From UBA11524 sp965646445 (GTDB lineage Bacteria; Bacillota; Clostridia; Christensenellales; Aristaeellaceae): DNA of 52,022 bases. Of this stretch, positions 43,785-51,569 are shown one piece after another. Made by a program: the position numbers and the translations under genes. The DNA lies in assembly GCA_965646445.1 (NCBI GenBank), contig CBFFZW010000025.1, positions 1 to 52,022 of the forward strand, given 5' to 3'. How positions within the stretch are numbered: the first letter of the stretch is position 1; each line of letters begins with the position of its first letter. The notes under the pieces were generated by a model that was not told where the DNA came from, ran no database searches, and saw nothing but the letters and a program-made list of their open reading frames with translations.

Positions 43785-43812
43785 ATTATACCACATTTCG
43801 GCAGGAGCGCAA
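43785..43812 (-). promoter_or_regulatory. promoter of the pyruvyl transferase gene
   Basis: TTGCGC (43807-43812), a 16-bp spacer and consensus TATAAT (43785-43790). Confidence 0.75.
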
Positions 43813-43844
43813 CCACGCATGCTGATGGCGATGGCCCCGTCCTC

Positions 43845-43913
43845 GGTCGAAATGGGCCGAAGGCCCCAGTCAAGAAGGACCGAAGGCGCGGGTCGAAACG
43901 AGCCGAAGGCTCC
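43845..43913. repeat. two 23-bp direct repeats with small hairpins
   Basis: GGTCGAAA followed by a GGGCC-GAA-GGCCC hairpin (43845-43867) recurs as GGTCGAAA with GAGCC-GAA-GGCTC (43891-43913). The hairpin base change is compensated on both sides. They lie just upstream of the topB promoter. Confidence 0.55.
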
Positions 43914-43916
43914 CCC

Positions 43917-43945
43917 TTGCGGGGAGGGGCGGCAAGTGGTACAAT
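43917..43945 (+). promoter_or_regulatory. promoter of topB
   Basis: TTGCGG (43917-43922), a 17-bp spacer and TACAAT (43940-43945). Confidence 0.7.
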
Positions 43946-43977
43946 GAAGGATATGTCAAAGGAAGGGAGGTGCGCCC

Positions 43978-46146
43978 ATGGGGCCCACCGTCGTCGTCGC
44001 GGAGAAGCCCAGCGTGGGGCGGGACATCGCCCGGGTGCTGGGCTGCAGGGATCGCGGCACAGGCTGTCTTTTCAACGACCGCTATACCGTCACCTGGGCC
44101 GTGGGGCATCTGGTGACGCTCATGGAGCCGGATGAAATCGACCCCGCCTACAAGCGCTGGGCCATGGACGCCCTGCCCATCCTGCCATCCAAGATTCCGC
44201 TGAAGGTCATCAGGCAGACCCGCGACCAGTATAAGGTGGTCAGCGAGCTCATCTGCGCGGCGAATACCACCGACGTCATCTGTGCCACCGACGCGGGGCG
44301 GGAGGGCGAATTGATCTTCCGCTACATCTATGAAAAAAGCGGCTGTAACAAGCCCATCTCCCGCCTGTGGATTTCCTCCATGACGGACGAGGCCATCGCT
44401 GAGGGCTTCCGCACCATTCAGCCGGGGGAAAAATACGCCGGGCTGTACCGCAGCGCCCAGTGCCGTTCCCAGGCGGACTGGCTGGTAGGCATGAACGCCA
44501 GCCGCGCCTTCACCCTGCGATACGATACGCTCCTGTCCGTGGGCCGGGTGCAGACGCCCACCCTGGCCATCCTGGTCAAGCGCCGTCAGGAAATCGAGCA
44601 GTTCAAGCCCGAGGAATACGCCACCGTCACCGCTGATTTGGGGGACTACAAGGGCGTATGGTTTTCCGACAAGCTGGAGCCCGACACCCACATCCCCGCC
44701 ATCAGCCAGGGCAAGGCCATCGCCCAGAGCCTGAAAGGCAAGGAGGGCCGCGTCATCACCGCCGAGACCCAGCGCAAGCGAGACCTGCCGCCCCAGCTCT
44801 ACGATCTTACCAGCTTGCAGCGGGACGCCAACCGCCTCCTGGGCTTCACCGCGGACAAGACCCTCAAGCTGGCCCAGAGCCTCTACGAGACCCGCAAGGC
44901 CCTCACCTATCCCCGTACCGACAGCCGCTACCTGCCCCCGGACATGATTCCCCGGGTCGTGCAGACCATGAAGCTGCTGCCCCCGGCCTTTCAGCCCCTG
45001 GTGCCCCCGGCGCTGCCCGGCGGCAGGCTGCCCGTGAGCAAGCGCACGGTGGATGAGACGAAGGTCACCGACCACCACGCCCTGATCCCCACCGCCAACC
45101 GGGTCAACCCCGACACCTTTGACCCCGACGAGCGGCAGCTCTACGATCTGGTGGCCCGGCGGATGCTCGCGGCCTTTTATCCGCCCTGCGAGTACGATGC
45201 CACCCGGGTCGTCACCCAGGTGGAGGAGCACACCTTCCGCACCAACGGTCGGGTGGTGCTGCAAAACGGCTGGCGCGACGTGCCGCCCCTGGCCAACCCG
45301 CCCAAGGTGAAAAAGGCCAAAGCCGCCGAGGAGGAGGACGTCGCCCTGCCGCCCCTTTCGCCGGGGAATACGCGCACGGTGAAGGCCGCCATATGCAAGG
45401 AGGACAAGACGAAGCCTCCCGCCCAGCACAATGACGCCTCCCTGCTTGCCGCCATGGAAAACGCGGGACGCTCGGTGGAGGACGAGGAGCTTGCCCGGCA
45501 GATGAAGGGCAGCGGCATTGGCACCCCCGCCACCCGCGCCGCCATCATCGAGCGGCTGCTGCAGGTGGGCTATGCCTCCCGCAAGGGGAAAAATCTCTTG
45601 GCCACGGACAAGGGCGTCCAGCTCATCGCCATCATGCCCTCGGAGATCACCTCCCCGGAGCTGACGGGCCGATGGGAGCTGGCCCTTGATAAAATCACCG
45701 ACGGCAGGCAGGACGCCGAGCAGTTTATGCAGAGCATCCGCAACTTTTCCACCTTCCTGGTCAACTATGCCCGCACCAATCGCATGAACGTCGATTTTCC
45801 CGACGACACCCGCCGTCAGAAGCGGCGGCAGCAGCTCATCGACCGCGGCGCCGCGGTGGAGGGCGCCCGCTGTCCCCTCTGCGGCCAGGGGCAGGTGAAG
45901 GAAAACCAGCGCACCTTTTTCTGCGCAAGGCTCAGCGAGGGCTGCGCCTTCACCCTGTGGAAGGACTGCCTCACCCGGGGCGGCGGCCCGGAAATCACCG
46001 CGAAGCTGTTGCTCCTGCTGCTGGAACGCCAGGAGGTGCGCGGCTCCACCGGCATCATCGTGCTGCGGGAGGGGCAGATCGCCTTCTTCCCCACCGGCAG
46101 CGCGCAGCCCTCCGCCTGCCGCTCCCTCGCGTACAAAAAGGGCTGA
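43978..46146 (+). CDS. topB: DNA topoisomerase III
   Basis: This type IA topoisomerase decatenates and relaxes DNA through a single-strand break. The 722 residues begin with the Toprim domain (VVVAEKPSVGRDIARVLG, then the acidic DAGREGELI). The active-site tyrosine is Y311 in TYPRTDSRYL. A C-terminal zinc-ribbon-like segment begins at C632-P-L-C635, with two later cysteines. GGGAGGTG precedes the ATG at 43978. Firmicute genomes often carry extra TopB copies on mobile elements, but base composition here matches the neighbours, so it looks resident. Confidence 0.96.
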   Translation: MGPTVVVAEKPSVGRDIARVLGCRDRGTGCLFNDRYTVTWAVGHLVTLMEPDEIDPAYKRWAMDALPILPSKIPLKVIRQTRDQYKVVSELICAANTTDVICATDAGREGELIFRYIYEKSGCNKPISRLWISSMTDEAIAEGFRTIQPGEKYAGLYRSAQCRSQADWLVGMNASRAFTLRYDTLLSVGRVQTPTLAILVKRRQEIEQFKPEEYATVTADLGDYKGVWFSDKLEPDTHIPAISQGKAIAQSLKGKEGRVITAETQRKRDLPPQLYDLTSLQRDANRLLGFTADKTLKLAQSLYETRKALTYPRTDSRYLPPDMIPRVVQTMKLLPPAFQPLVPPALPGGRLPVSKRTVDETKVTDHHALIPTANRVNPDTFDPDERQLYDLVARRMLAAFYPPCEYDATRVVTQVEEHTFRTNGRVVLQNGWRDVPPLANPPKVKKAKAAEEEDVALPPLSPGNTRTVKAAICKEDKTKPPAQHNDASLLAAMENAGRSVEDEELARQMKGSGIGTPATRAAIIERLLQVGYASRKGKNLLATDKGVQLIAIMPSEITSPELTGRWELALDKITDGRQDAEQFMQSIRNFSTFLVNYARTNRMNVDFPDDTRRQKRRQQLIDRGAAVEGARCPLCGQGQVKENQRTFFCARLSEGCAFTLWKDCLTRGGGPEITAKLLLLLLERQEVRGSTGIIVLREGQIAFFPTGSAQPSACRSLAYKKG

Positions 46147-46201
46147 CGGCGAAGCGGGCCGAAGGGGCGTGCTTATACCTTTTCGATGTTCGGGTGCATG
46201 A

Positions 46202-46216
46202 GCGCACAGTGTGCGC
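46202..46216. other. 15-bp palindrome upstream of hsdS
   Basis: GCGCACA-G-TGTGCGC, a perfect 7-bp arm palindrome about 30 bp before the hsdS -35 box. It is a possible operator or the edge of the AT-rich insertion. Confidence 0.35.
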
Positions 46217-46242
46217 CGCTGCACGGAAATGTGCCGACAAGA

Positions 46243-46271
46243 TTGTTATAGCTGCTGCTTTGTGCTATAAT
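46243..46271 (+). promoter_or_regulatory. promoter of the lone hsdS
   Basis: TTGTTA (46243-46248), a 17-bp spacer and consensus TATAAT (46266-46271). Confidence 0.85.
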
Positions 46272-46315
46272 CAAAATAATTAATTGGGATTTTCTGAACG
46301 GACGGGGGTGGCAGC

Positions 46316-47464
46316 ATGAAGATGAAACCGCTAACTGCCTTTTGTTCCTTGAATATGGGACAGTCTCCCAGCTCGGAAACGTATAATGAAGAAAATGTCG
46401 GTCTGCCATTTTTTCAAGGAAATGCCGATTTTGGTGAAGTACATCCCAAAGTACGTATATGGTGTTCTTCTCCGGTAAAGGTTGCAGCAGCTGGTGATAT
46501 TCTAATTTCTGTTCGTGCACCGATTGGCGCAATGAATATTGCTAACGCTCCTTGCTGCATCGGTCGCGGACTTGCAGCTCTCTCGCCGAATCCTGACACC
46601 TGTGTGCAGGAGTATTTGTATTACGCTTTACAAAGCCGCATCGATTCATTAATTGCGCAAGGAACAGGAAGTACATTCAAGGCTATCGGAAAGAAAACAC
46701 TGGAGGATACCCAGATTCCGGCTTATTCACTTGATGAGCAGCAGATTATTTCAGATACTCTTTCAGAAACTGACCAGCTGATAACTAAAGCCAAAGCTCA
46801 GGTGTCCTTACTTGATCAGCTTGTCAAGTCCCGATTTGTCGAACTCTTTGGGAGTATCAAAAGCAATAATCAGAGATACCCTGTTGTAAAGATTGGTAGT
46901 TGCGCCAAACTTCAAGGTGGATTTGCTTTTAAGAGTGCTGATTATCTTGACGATGGGATTAGATTAGTGCAGATTTCCAACGTGAACAAAGGCACTCTGG
47001 ATTGGGACAGCATAAATTACGTTCCGCAAGCCTTTTTGCAAAAGTACAAAGACTTTGAATTGTATGTTGGAGATTTAGTTTTGGCAATGACACGTCCAGT
47101 CATTAAATCTTTGGATGCAGTTAAAATTGCAACTGTTTCGGAAAATGACGTGCCGAGTTTACTCAATCAACGAGTAGGCAGATTTGTTATTGATAACATA
47201 AAACTTAACTCGGTATATTTGATGTTATCATGTCAAATGCCTGAGTTTAGAGAGTATGTGGAAGCTATGAGTGGCAATTCTCTGCAACCTAATATCAGTA
47301 GTAAACAGGTAGAAGAGTATTCAATAGTTTTGCCACCGTTAGCATTACAAGAAGAGTTCGCAACCTTCGTTGAACAGACCGACAAATCAAAATTGGCAGT
47401 AAAGCAGAGCCTTGAAAAGCTGGAAACACTGAAAAAATCGCTGATGCAGCAATATTTCGGGTAA
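46316..47464 (+). CDS. hsdS: type I restriction-modification specificity subunit, orphan
   Basis: HsdS recognises the DNA target of type I restriction-modification enzymes. The 382 residues show the two-fold layout: target domain 1 (to about 140), a central helix (LDEQQIISDTLSETDQLI and following), target domain 2 (from YPVVKIGSCAKLQGGFAFK), and the C-terminal helix (LALQEEFATFVEQTDKSK). No hsdM or hsdR lies in the window. The gene is visibly AT-rich against GC-rich neighbours on both sides, a sign of transfer. ATG at 46316 has GGGGGTG upstream. Confidence 0.93.
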   Translation: MKMKPLTAFCSLNMGQSPSSETYNEENVGLPFFQGNADFGEVHPKVRIWCSSPVKVAAAGDILISVRAPIGAMNIANAPCCIGRGLAALSPNPDTCVQEYLYYALQSRIDSLIAQGTGSTFKAIGKKTLEDTQIPAYSLDEQQIISDTLSETDQLITKAKAQVSLLDQLVKSRFVELFGSIKSNNQRYPVVKIGSCAKLQGGFAFKSADYLDDGIRLVQISNVNKGTLDWDSINYVPQAFLQKYKDFELYVGDLVLAMTRPVIKSLDAVKIATVSENDVPSLLNQRVGRFVIDNIKLNSVYLMLSCQMPEFREYVEAMSGNSLQPNISSKQVEEYSIVLPPLALQEEFATFVEQTDKSKLAVKQSLEKLETLKKSLMQQYFG

Positions 47465-47575
47465 GCAAAACAGGGCAATTTGCCGGTGCAGGATGCTGAT
47501 ATACCTCATTATTTCGTATGCAGAAATCGCTGACAGCAAGTCGAAAGTATAGGAGCGCACTTGGACGAAGGCCCC

Positions 47576-47604
47576 TTGCATTTTCCAGTTGATTGGCTTA
47601 CAAT
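47576..47604 (+). promoter_or_regulatory. promoter of pepF
   Basis: TTGCAT (47576-47581), a 17-bp spacer and TACAAT (47599-47604). Confidence 0.75.
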
Positions 47605-47653
47605 AGGAGCATCACATTCTCGCCCTCCGGCGGAAGAAAGAAGGTCAACGTTT

Positions 47654-49438
47654 ATGGCATCGCTGCGCACGCGGGCGGACATCGACCCCCGCTATCAATG
47701 GGATCTCACCCACATTTATGCCGACCTGGACGCCTGGGAGAAGGACTACGCCGAGGTATCCGCCCTGGCCGACGCCTACGCTCGCTATGACGGCCGGATT
47801 GCCGAGGAGCCCCGCCAGGCCATCCGTGACTTTTTCGCCCTGGATGACCGCGTCACCCCCGTGTTCTGCTACGCCATGCTGCGCCAGGAGGCCGACAACG
47901 GCGACAGCGAGGCGCAGGCGCTGAAGGATCGGGCCCGGGCGCTGATCGTCAAGGTTTCCACCATCACCGCCTGCCTGCAGCCTGAGCTGCTGGCCATGGA
48001 CGACGCCGCGCTTCAGGCCCTCATGGCCGATCCCGACATGGCCGACTACGACGCCTACCTCCGGGCCATGCTGCGGGAGAAGCCCCACACCCTGCCCAAG
48101 GAGCAGGAAAAGCTGATGGCCATGATGGGCGAACTGGCCGCCGCGCCGGACAACATTTTCACCATGCTGACCAGCGTGGACATGAAGTTCCCGCCCGTCA
48201 GGATGCCCGACGGCACGGAGCAGCCCCTTTCTGAGAGCACCTACACCTCGTTCATCCGCAATGAAAACCGGGATGTCCGCCGTCAGGCCTTCGAGGGTAT
48301 CATGGGCACCTATCAGAAGTTCGGCAACACCATCGCGGGCACCTATGGCGCCAGCGTCAAGACCGATACTTTCCAGGCCAACGCCCGCCATTACACCAGC
48401 GCCCGGGCCGCCGCCATGGAGCCCCTCGAAATCCCCGCGGCCGTCTACGACAACCTCATCGAGGTCATGCACGAGAGTCTGCCCGTCCTTCAGGAGTACC
48501 TTCAGCTGCGCAAGAAGCTGATGGGCCTGGACAAGCTGCACATGTACGACCTGTACACGCCCCTGGTCAGCGACTTCAAGCTGGAAATGTCCTACGACAA
48601 GGCCTACGACATGGTGCTGGAGGGCTTGCAGCCCATGGGCGAGGACTATGTGGCCAAGCTGCGCGAGGCCCGCGACGGCGGCTGGATCGACGTGTTCCCC
48701 GTGGAAAACAAGTCCTCCGGCGCATTCTCGATGGGCGCGCTGCGCGGCATCCACCCCTATGTGCTGCTGAACCACAACGACTATCTTGACAGCGCCTTCA
48801 CCATTGCCCATGAGCTGGGCCACGCCATGCACAGCCACTACTCCAACATCACCCAGCCCGGCCCCAAGGCGGATTACAGCCTGTTTGTGGCGGAAGTCGC
48901 GTCCACCTGCAACGAGGCCGTTATGATGCGCCACCTGCTGCGCACCCTGCCCGACAAGAAGGCCCAGGCGTACCTGCTGAACCATCAGCTGGAGCAGTTC
49001 CGCACCACCTGCTTCCGTCAGACCATGTTCGCGGAGTTCGAGCGCGTCAGCCACGACATGGCAGCCAAGAACGAGCCGCTGACCTTCCAGTCCCTGTCCA
49101 AGGCGTACTTTGACCTGAATCAGCGCTACTACGGCGAAAGCTGCGTGGTGGACGAGCTGATCGCCAACGAATGGCTGCGCATCCCCCACTTCTACCGGGC
49201 GTTCTATGTGTATGTGTACGCCACGGGCCTGTGCGCGGCCACCACGCTGTCCGAGCGCATCCTGAACGAGGGCGAGAGCGCCGTGCGGGATTACCGCAAG
49301 TTCCTGTCCGCGGGCTGCTCCGTGCCGCCCATTGAGGCGCTGAAGCTGGCCGGCATCGACATGTCCCGCCCCGAGCCGCTGCGCCAGGCCATGGGCGTGT
49401 TCAAGGACACCCTGGATCGGTTCAAGGCCGTGCTGTAA
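47654..49438 (+). CDS. pepF: oligoendopeptidase F (M3B metallopeptidase)
   Basis: This cytoplasmic zinc peptidase cleaves short peptides. The 594 residues are typical. The zinc motif is H386-E-L-G-H390 in AHELGHAMHSHY, with the third ligand expected in FVAEVASTCNEAV. The N-terminal helical half starts DPRYQWDLTHIYADLDAWE. ATG at 47654 has AAGG 9 nt upstream; the frame opening at 47561 has less support. It is followed 21 bp later by the SpoU gene. Confidence 0.96.
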   Translation: MASLRTRADIDPRYQWDLTHIYADLDAWEKDYAEVSALADAYARYDGRIAEEPRQAIRDFFALDDRVTPVFCYAMLRQEADNGDSEAQALKDRARALIVKVSTITACLQPELLAMDDAALQALMADPDMADYDAYLRAMLREKPHTLPKEQEKLMAMMGELAAAPDNIFTMLTSVDMKFPPVRMPDGTEQPLSESTYTSFIRNENRDVRRQAFEGIMGTYQKFGNTIAGTYGASVKTDTFQANARHYTSARAAAMEPLEIPAAVYDNLIEVMHESLPVLQEYLQLRKKLMGLDKLHMYDLYTPLVSDFKLEMSYDKAYDMVLEGLQPMGEDYVAKLREARDGGWIDVFPVENKSSGAFSMGALRGIHPYVLLNHNDYLDSAFTIAHELGHAMHSHYSNITQPGPKADYSLFVAEVASTCNEAVMMRHLLRTLPDKKAQAYLLNHQLEQFRTTCFRQTMFAEFERVSHDMAAKNEPLTFQSLSKAYFDLNQRYYGESCVVDELIANEWLRIPHFYRAFYVYVYATGLCAATTLSERILNEGESAVRDYRKFLSAGCSVPPIEALKLAGIDMSRPEPLRQAMGVFKDTLDRFKAVL

Positions 49439-49459
49439 AACGCGTCGGAGGTGTCGCCT

Positions 49460-50289
49460 GTGCCAAGGCTCCAGCCCATCCGCAGCCGGAACGACCAGTT
49501 CCAGCTCTACGAAACCCTGCGACGCAACCGTGAGAAGCGCACGCACACCCGCCTGTTCTTCCTGGAGGGTGTGCATCCCGTGGAACAGGCCATCGCCGCT
49601 GGCGAGCGCTTTCAGTCCATCGCCTACGCAGAGGACAAGCGCCTGTCCGGCTGGACGCAGGACATGATTGCCCGTGCCGCGCCGGAGGTGCTCCACCCCA
49701 TGCCCGCCACGCTGATGGCGGAGCTCTCCGACCGGGAGAACCCCTGCGAATTGGTATGCATCCTCCATCAGCGCACGGACGGAGCGGACCGCATCCGCCG
49801 CGCCTTCAGCCGTGCGATGTACCCCTGCTGCTCCTGTGCGACAGGCCCTCCTCCCCCGGCAACCTGGGCACCATCATCCGTTCCGCCGATGCCTTCGGCG
49901 CCTGCGGTGTGCTCACCACCGGCCACAGCGCCGATGTGTATGACCCCCAGTGCATCCGCGCCAGCATCGGCACGGTGTTCCATGTGCCCTTCCATCAGCT
50001 GAATTCCCCGGAGGATGCCGTGCCCTTCCTGCGCGGGCTGGGCGATGTGCAGATTGTGGGCACCAGCGCCAAGGGCACCGCCGCCCTCCACGAGCACGAC
50101 TTCACCCGCCCCACCGTGCTGCTGGTGGGCAACGAGACCTTCGGCCTGAGCAAGGCCTGGAAAGAAGCCTGCGACGCGCTGCTGCGCATTCCCATCTACG
50201 GCGGCGCCAGCTCCCTGAACGTGGGCTGCGCGGCCACCATTTGTCTGTACGAAATTGCCCGGCAGCGGGACTTTGACGGCCATCGCTGA
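49460..50289 (+). pseudogene. SpoU/TrmH-family RNA methyltransferase, frameshifted
   Basis: The N-terminal half (substrate-binding L30e-like domain, YETLRRNREKRTHTRLFFLEG) is in one frame. The catalytic SPOUT half is in another: DRPSSPGNLGTIIRSADAFG, then LLVGNETFGLS and GGASSLNVGCAATICLYE. The switch must fall near 49805-49825, around AFS/CDVPLLLL. No slippery heptamer is visible there, so a single-base indel or assembly error is likelier than programmed frameshifting. All catalytic motifs are intact if the frame is repaired. The GTG start at 49460 has GGAGG 8 nt upstream. Confidence 0.85.
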
Positions 50290-50308
50290 CCGAAGGAGGA
50301 AGCATCCC

Positions 50309-50650
50309 ATGATGAACGGTTATGACAAGGCGGAAGCCGTGGCCTTTATCCTCAAGGCCATCAACCTCAAGGATCACCCCGCCCTGAAGGATCAGCTGGA
50401 ACCCCTGATCGCCCAGGCCATCGACGCGGACATGGCTTACATGCACGAAAGCGGTGTCCTGGACGCCGACGGCAACGCCGGTGACAGCTACTATGAGGAT
50501 GACGACGCCTTCGAGGCCATGGTGGAAGCCCTGGTGGCGCAGAATGACCTGAGCCCCGAGCAGGCCGTGAAGGTTGCCGCGCTGGTGGATGACTACATGG
50601 ACGCCCAGCAGGCGTATTTGGAAAGCAAAGGTCTGGTGGAGTGGGAGTGA
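50309..50650 (+). CDS. small acidic protein of unknown function
   Basis: I do not recognise this 113-residue protein. It is strongly acidic and predicted helical, with a central SYYEDDDAFEAMVEALVAQN and a C-terminal AALVDDYMDAQQAYLESKG. No membrane segment or signal peptide is seen. The ribosome site AAGGAGGA is strong. It follows the SpoU gene by 19 bp and ends before a terminator, so it is probably the last gene of the pepF operon. Confidence 0.75.
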   Translation: MMNGYDKAEAVAFILKAINLKDHPALKDQLEPLIAQAIDADMAYMHESGVLDADGNAGDSYYEDDDAFEAMVEALVAQNDLSPEQAVKVAALVDDYMDAQQAYLESKGLVEWE

Positions 50651-50673
50651 AGTCCCTCCGCTGACCAAAACAT

Positions 50674-50708
50674 GGGCTGCTCCCTTGGACGGGAGCGGCC
50701 CTTTTGTA
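50674..50708 (+). terminator. intrinsic terminator of the pepF operon
   Basis: GGGCTGCTCCC/GGGAGCGGCCC with a 6-nt loop (50674-50701), one G-T pair, then TTTTGT. Confidence 0.85.
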
Positions 50709-50856
50709 TTGAAGGCTGCAAAGTTTTTCCAAGTTTCGGGCCAAAGGTTTCCAAGGAGATGAGAAAACCGGCCCCGCAGGGCCCGAAGGTTTCCAAAGGG
50801 CGACCGGAAAGCCCTTTGGCCGTCCCGCAGGGCGAAACCCCTGCCTTCAAGATAAG

Positions 50857-50889
50857 AGCCTTGCAAGGATGTTTTACCCTTGCAAGGCT
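50857..50889 (+). terminator. module Q of region C, terminator-like hairpin
   Basis: Perfect AGCCTTGCAAGG/CCTTGCAAGGCT stem followed by TTGTTTTATT, better than the region A copy. Confidence 0.7.
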
Positions 50890-50906
50890 TTGTTTTATTA
50901 TGGTTC

Positions 50907-51148
50907 TACTTTCTCCACGGAGAAAGTAGCAAAGAGGTCTGGGGGCGGCTGAGTTTAACCTGCATGGCCAGCCGCCCCCAGGCCCCCCGTGGCATAGCAT
51001 GTTGCGTGTGGCTATAACCGGGCTACCGGCTAATACCGCCTCGCAGGGGCGGTCATCCACCTCCATTGGAGCAAGGATATGTCCAGCATGCAGCAGGGTT
51101 GTTGTCTGGTTCAGCTTTGATGCGTGGTTGCACATGGGACTGGTACCG
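50907..51148 (+). ncRNA. repeat module R, copy 5 (candidate structured RNA)
   Basis: TACTTTCTC/GAGAAAGTA hairpin, then GGGGGCGGCT/AGCCGCCCCC stem, ACCGCC/GGCGGT hairpin and CACATGGGACTGG. It continues into T and P like copies 1 and 4. Confidence 0.6.
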
Positions 51149-51314
51149 TGGTTCCTATAAAGGCCCGGCGAAGCTGCCAGGGCCCCCGCAGGGTGGCCCG
51201 CCTTGTAGATTTCCCAATCCCTTATCGTTGCAGGCCCCGAAGGTTTCCAAAGGGCGACCGGAAAGCCCTTTGGTCGCTCCGCAGAGCGTAATCCCTGCCA
51301 TCACTCCCAACACC

Positions 51315-51348
51315 AAACAAAAACGGAGAAGCGGTCAGCTTCTCCGTT
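51315..51348 (-). terminator. intrinsic terminator of pckA
   Basis: AACGGAGAAGC/GCTTCTCCGTT, 11 bp with a 5-nt loop (51322-51348), followed on minus by TTTTTGTTT. This implies a pckA 3' untranslated region of about 250 nt. Confidence 0.85.
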
Positions 51349-51376
51349 CATATACCTGCACACCGCCCCAGGAGGC

Positions 51377-51402
51377 GTTGGAGGGGCCAAAGCCCCTCCA
51401 AC
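51377..51402 (-). other. strong hairpin in the pckA 3' flank
   Basis: Perfect 11-bp inverted repeat GTTGGAGGGGC/GCCCCTCCAAC with a 4-nt loop. It has no U-run, so it is part of the structured 3' flank rather than a terminator. Confidence 0.6.
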
Positions 51403-51441
51403 TTTATTCGTATCCGACGGCTTCGCCGGCGGGGCGGGTCT

Positions 51442-51569
51442 GCGATCTCATCAGAGATCGCTTCCTTACACTCGCTCGCGGCCGGGAGAACGGCGCAAGC
51501 CGTTCGACCAGCGAGCGAGTGTAAAACTCCCCCAAGTGGCGCAAGCCACTTGGGGGAAGAGCGCAGCTC
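51442..51569 (-). repeat. hairpin-array element at the 3' flank of pckA (copy 2)
   Basis: Read on minus after the stop: GAGC/GCTC hairpin, 12-bp CCCCCAAGTGGC hairpin, linker AGTTTTA, 11-bp outer stem CACTCGCTCGC/GCGAGCGAGTG enclosing GAACGGC/GCCGTTC, then an 8-bp GCGATCTC hairpin. Internal-loop strands are TGGTC and TCCCGGCC. The architecture and linkers match copy 1 at 1-126 while the stems differ. Confidence 0.75.

Larger units (their letters stand above)
50738..51299 (+). repeat. composite structured repeat, region C (short form)
   Basis: Order: partial P, P (50779-50845), Q, R (50907-51148), T (GGGCCCCCGCAGGGTGGCC near 51180), P (51234-51299). It has the orientation of region A but lacks the inverted second R. 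The interval 50651-51569 holds no credible gene. Confidence 0.85.

Noticed and set aside
43978..46146. topB as part of an integrative element together with hsdS
   Set aside because: No relaxase, integrase or conjugation genes are nearby, and topB shares the base composition of the resident genes, unlike hsdS.
49756..50289. The 177-codon frame as an independent short SpoU protein
   Set aside because: It has no ribosome site at its first ATG and lacks the N-terminal domain that lies intact in the preceding frame; it is better read as the 3' half of one frameshifted gene.
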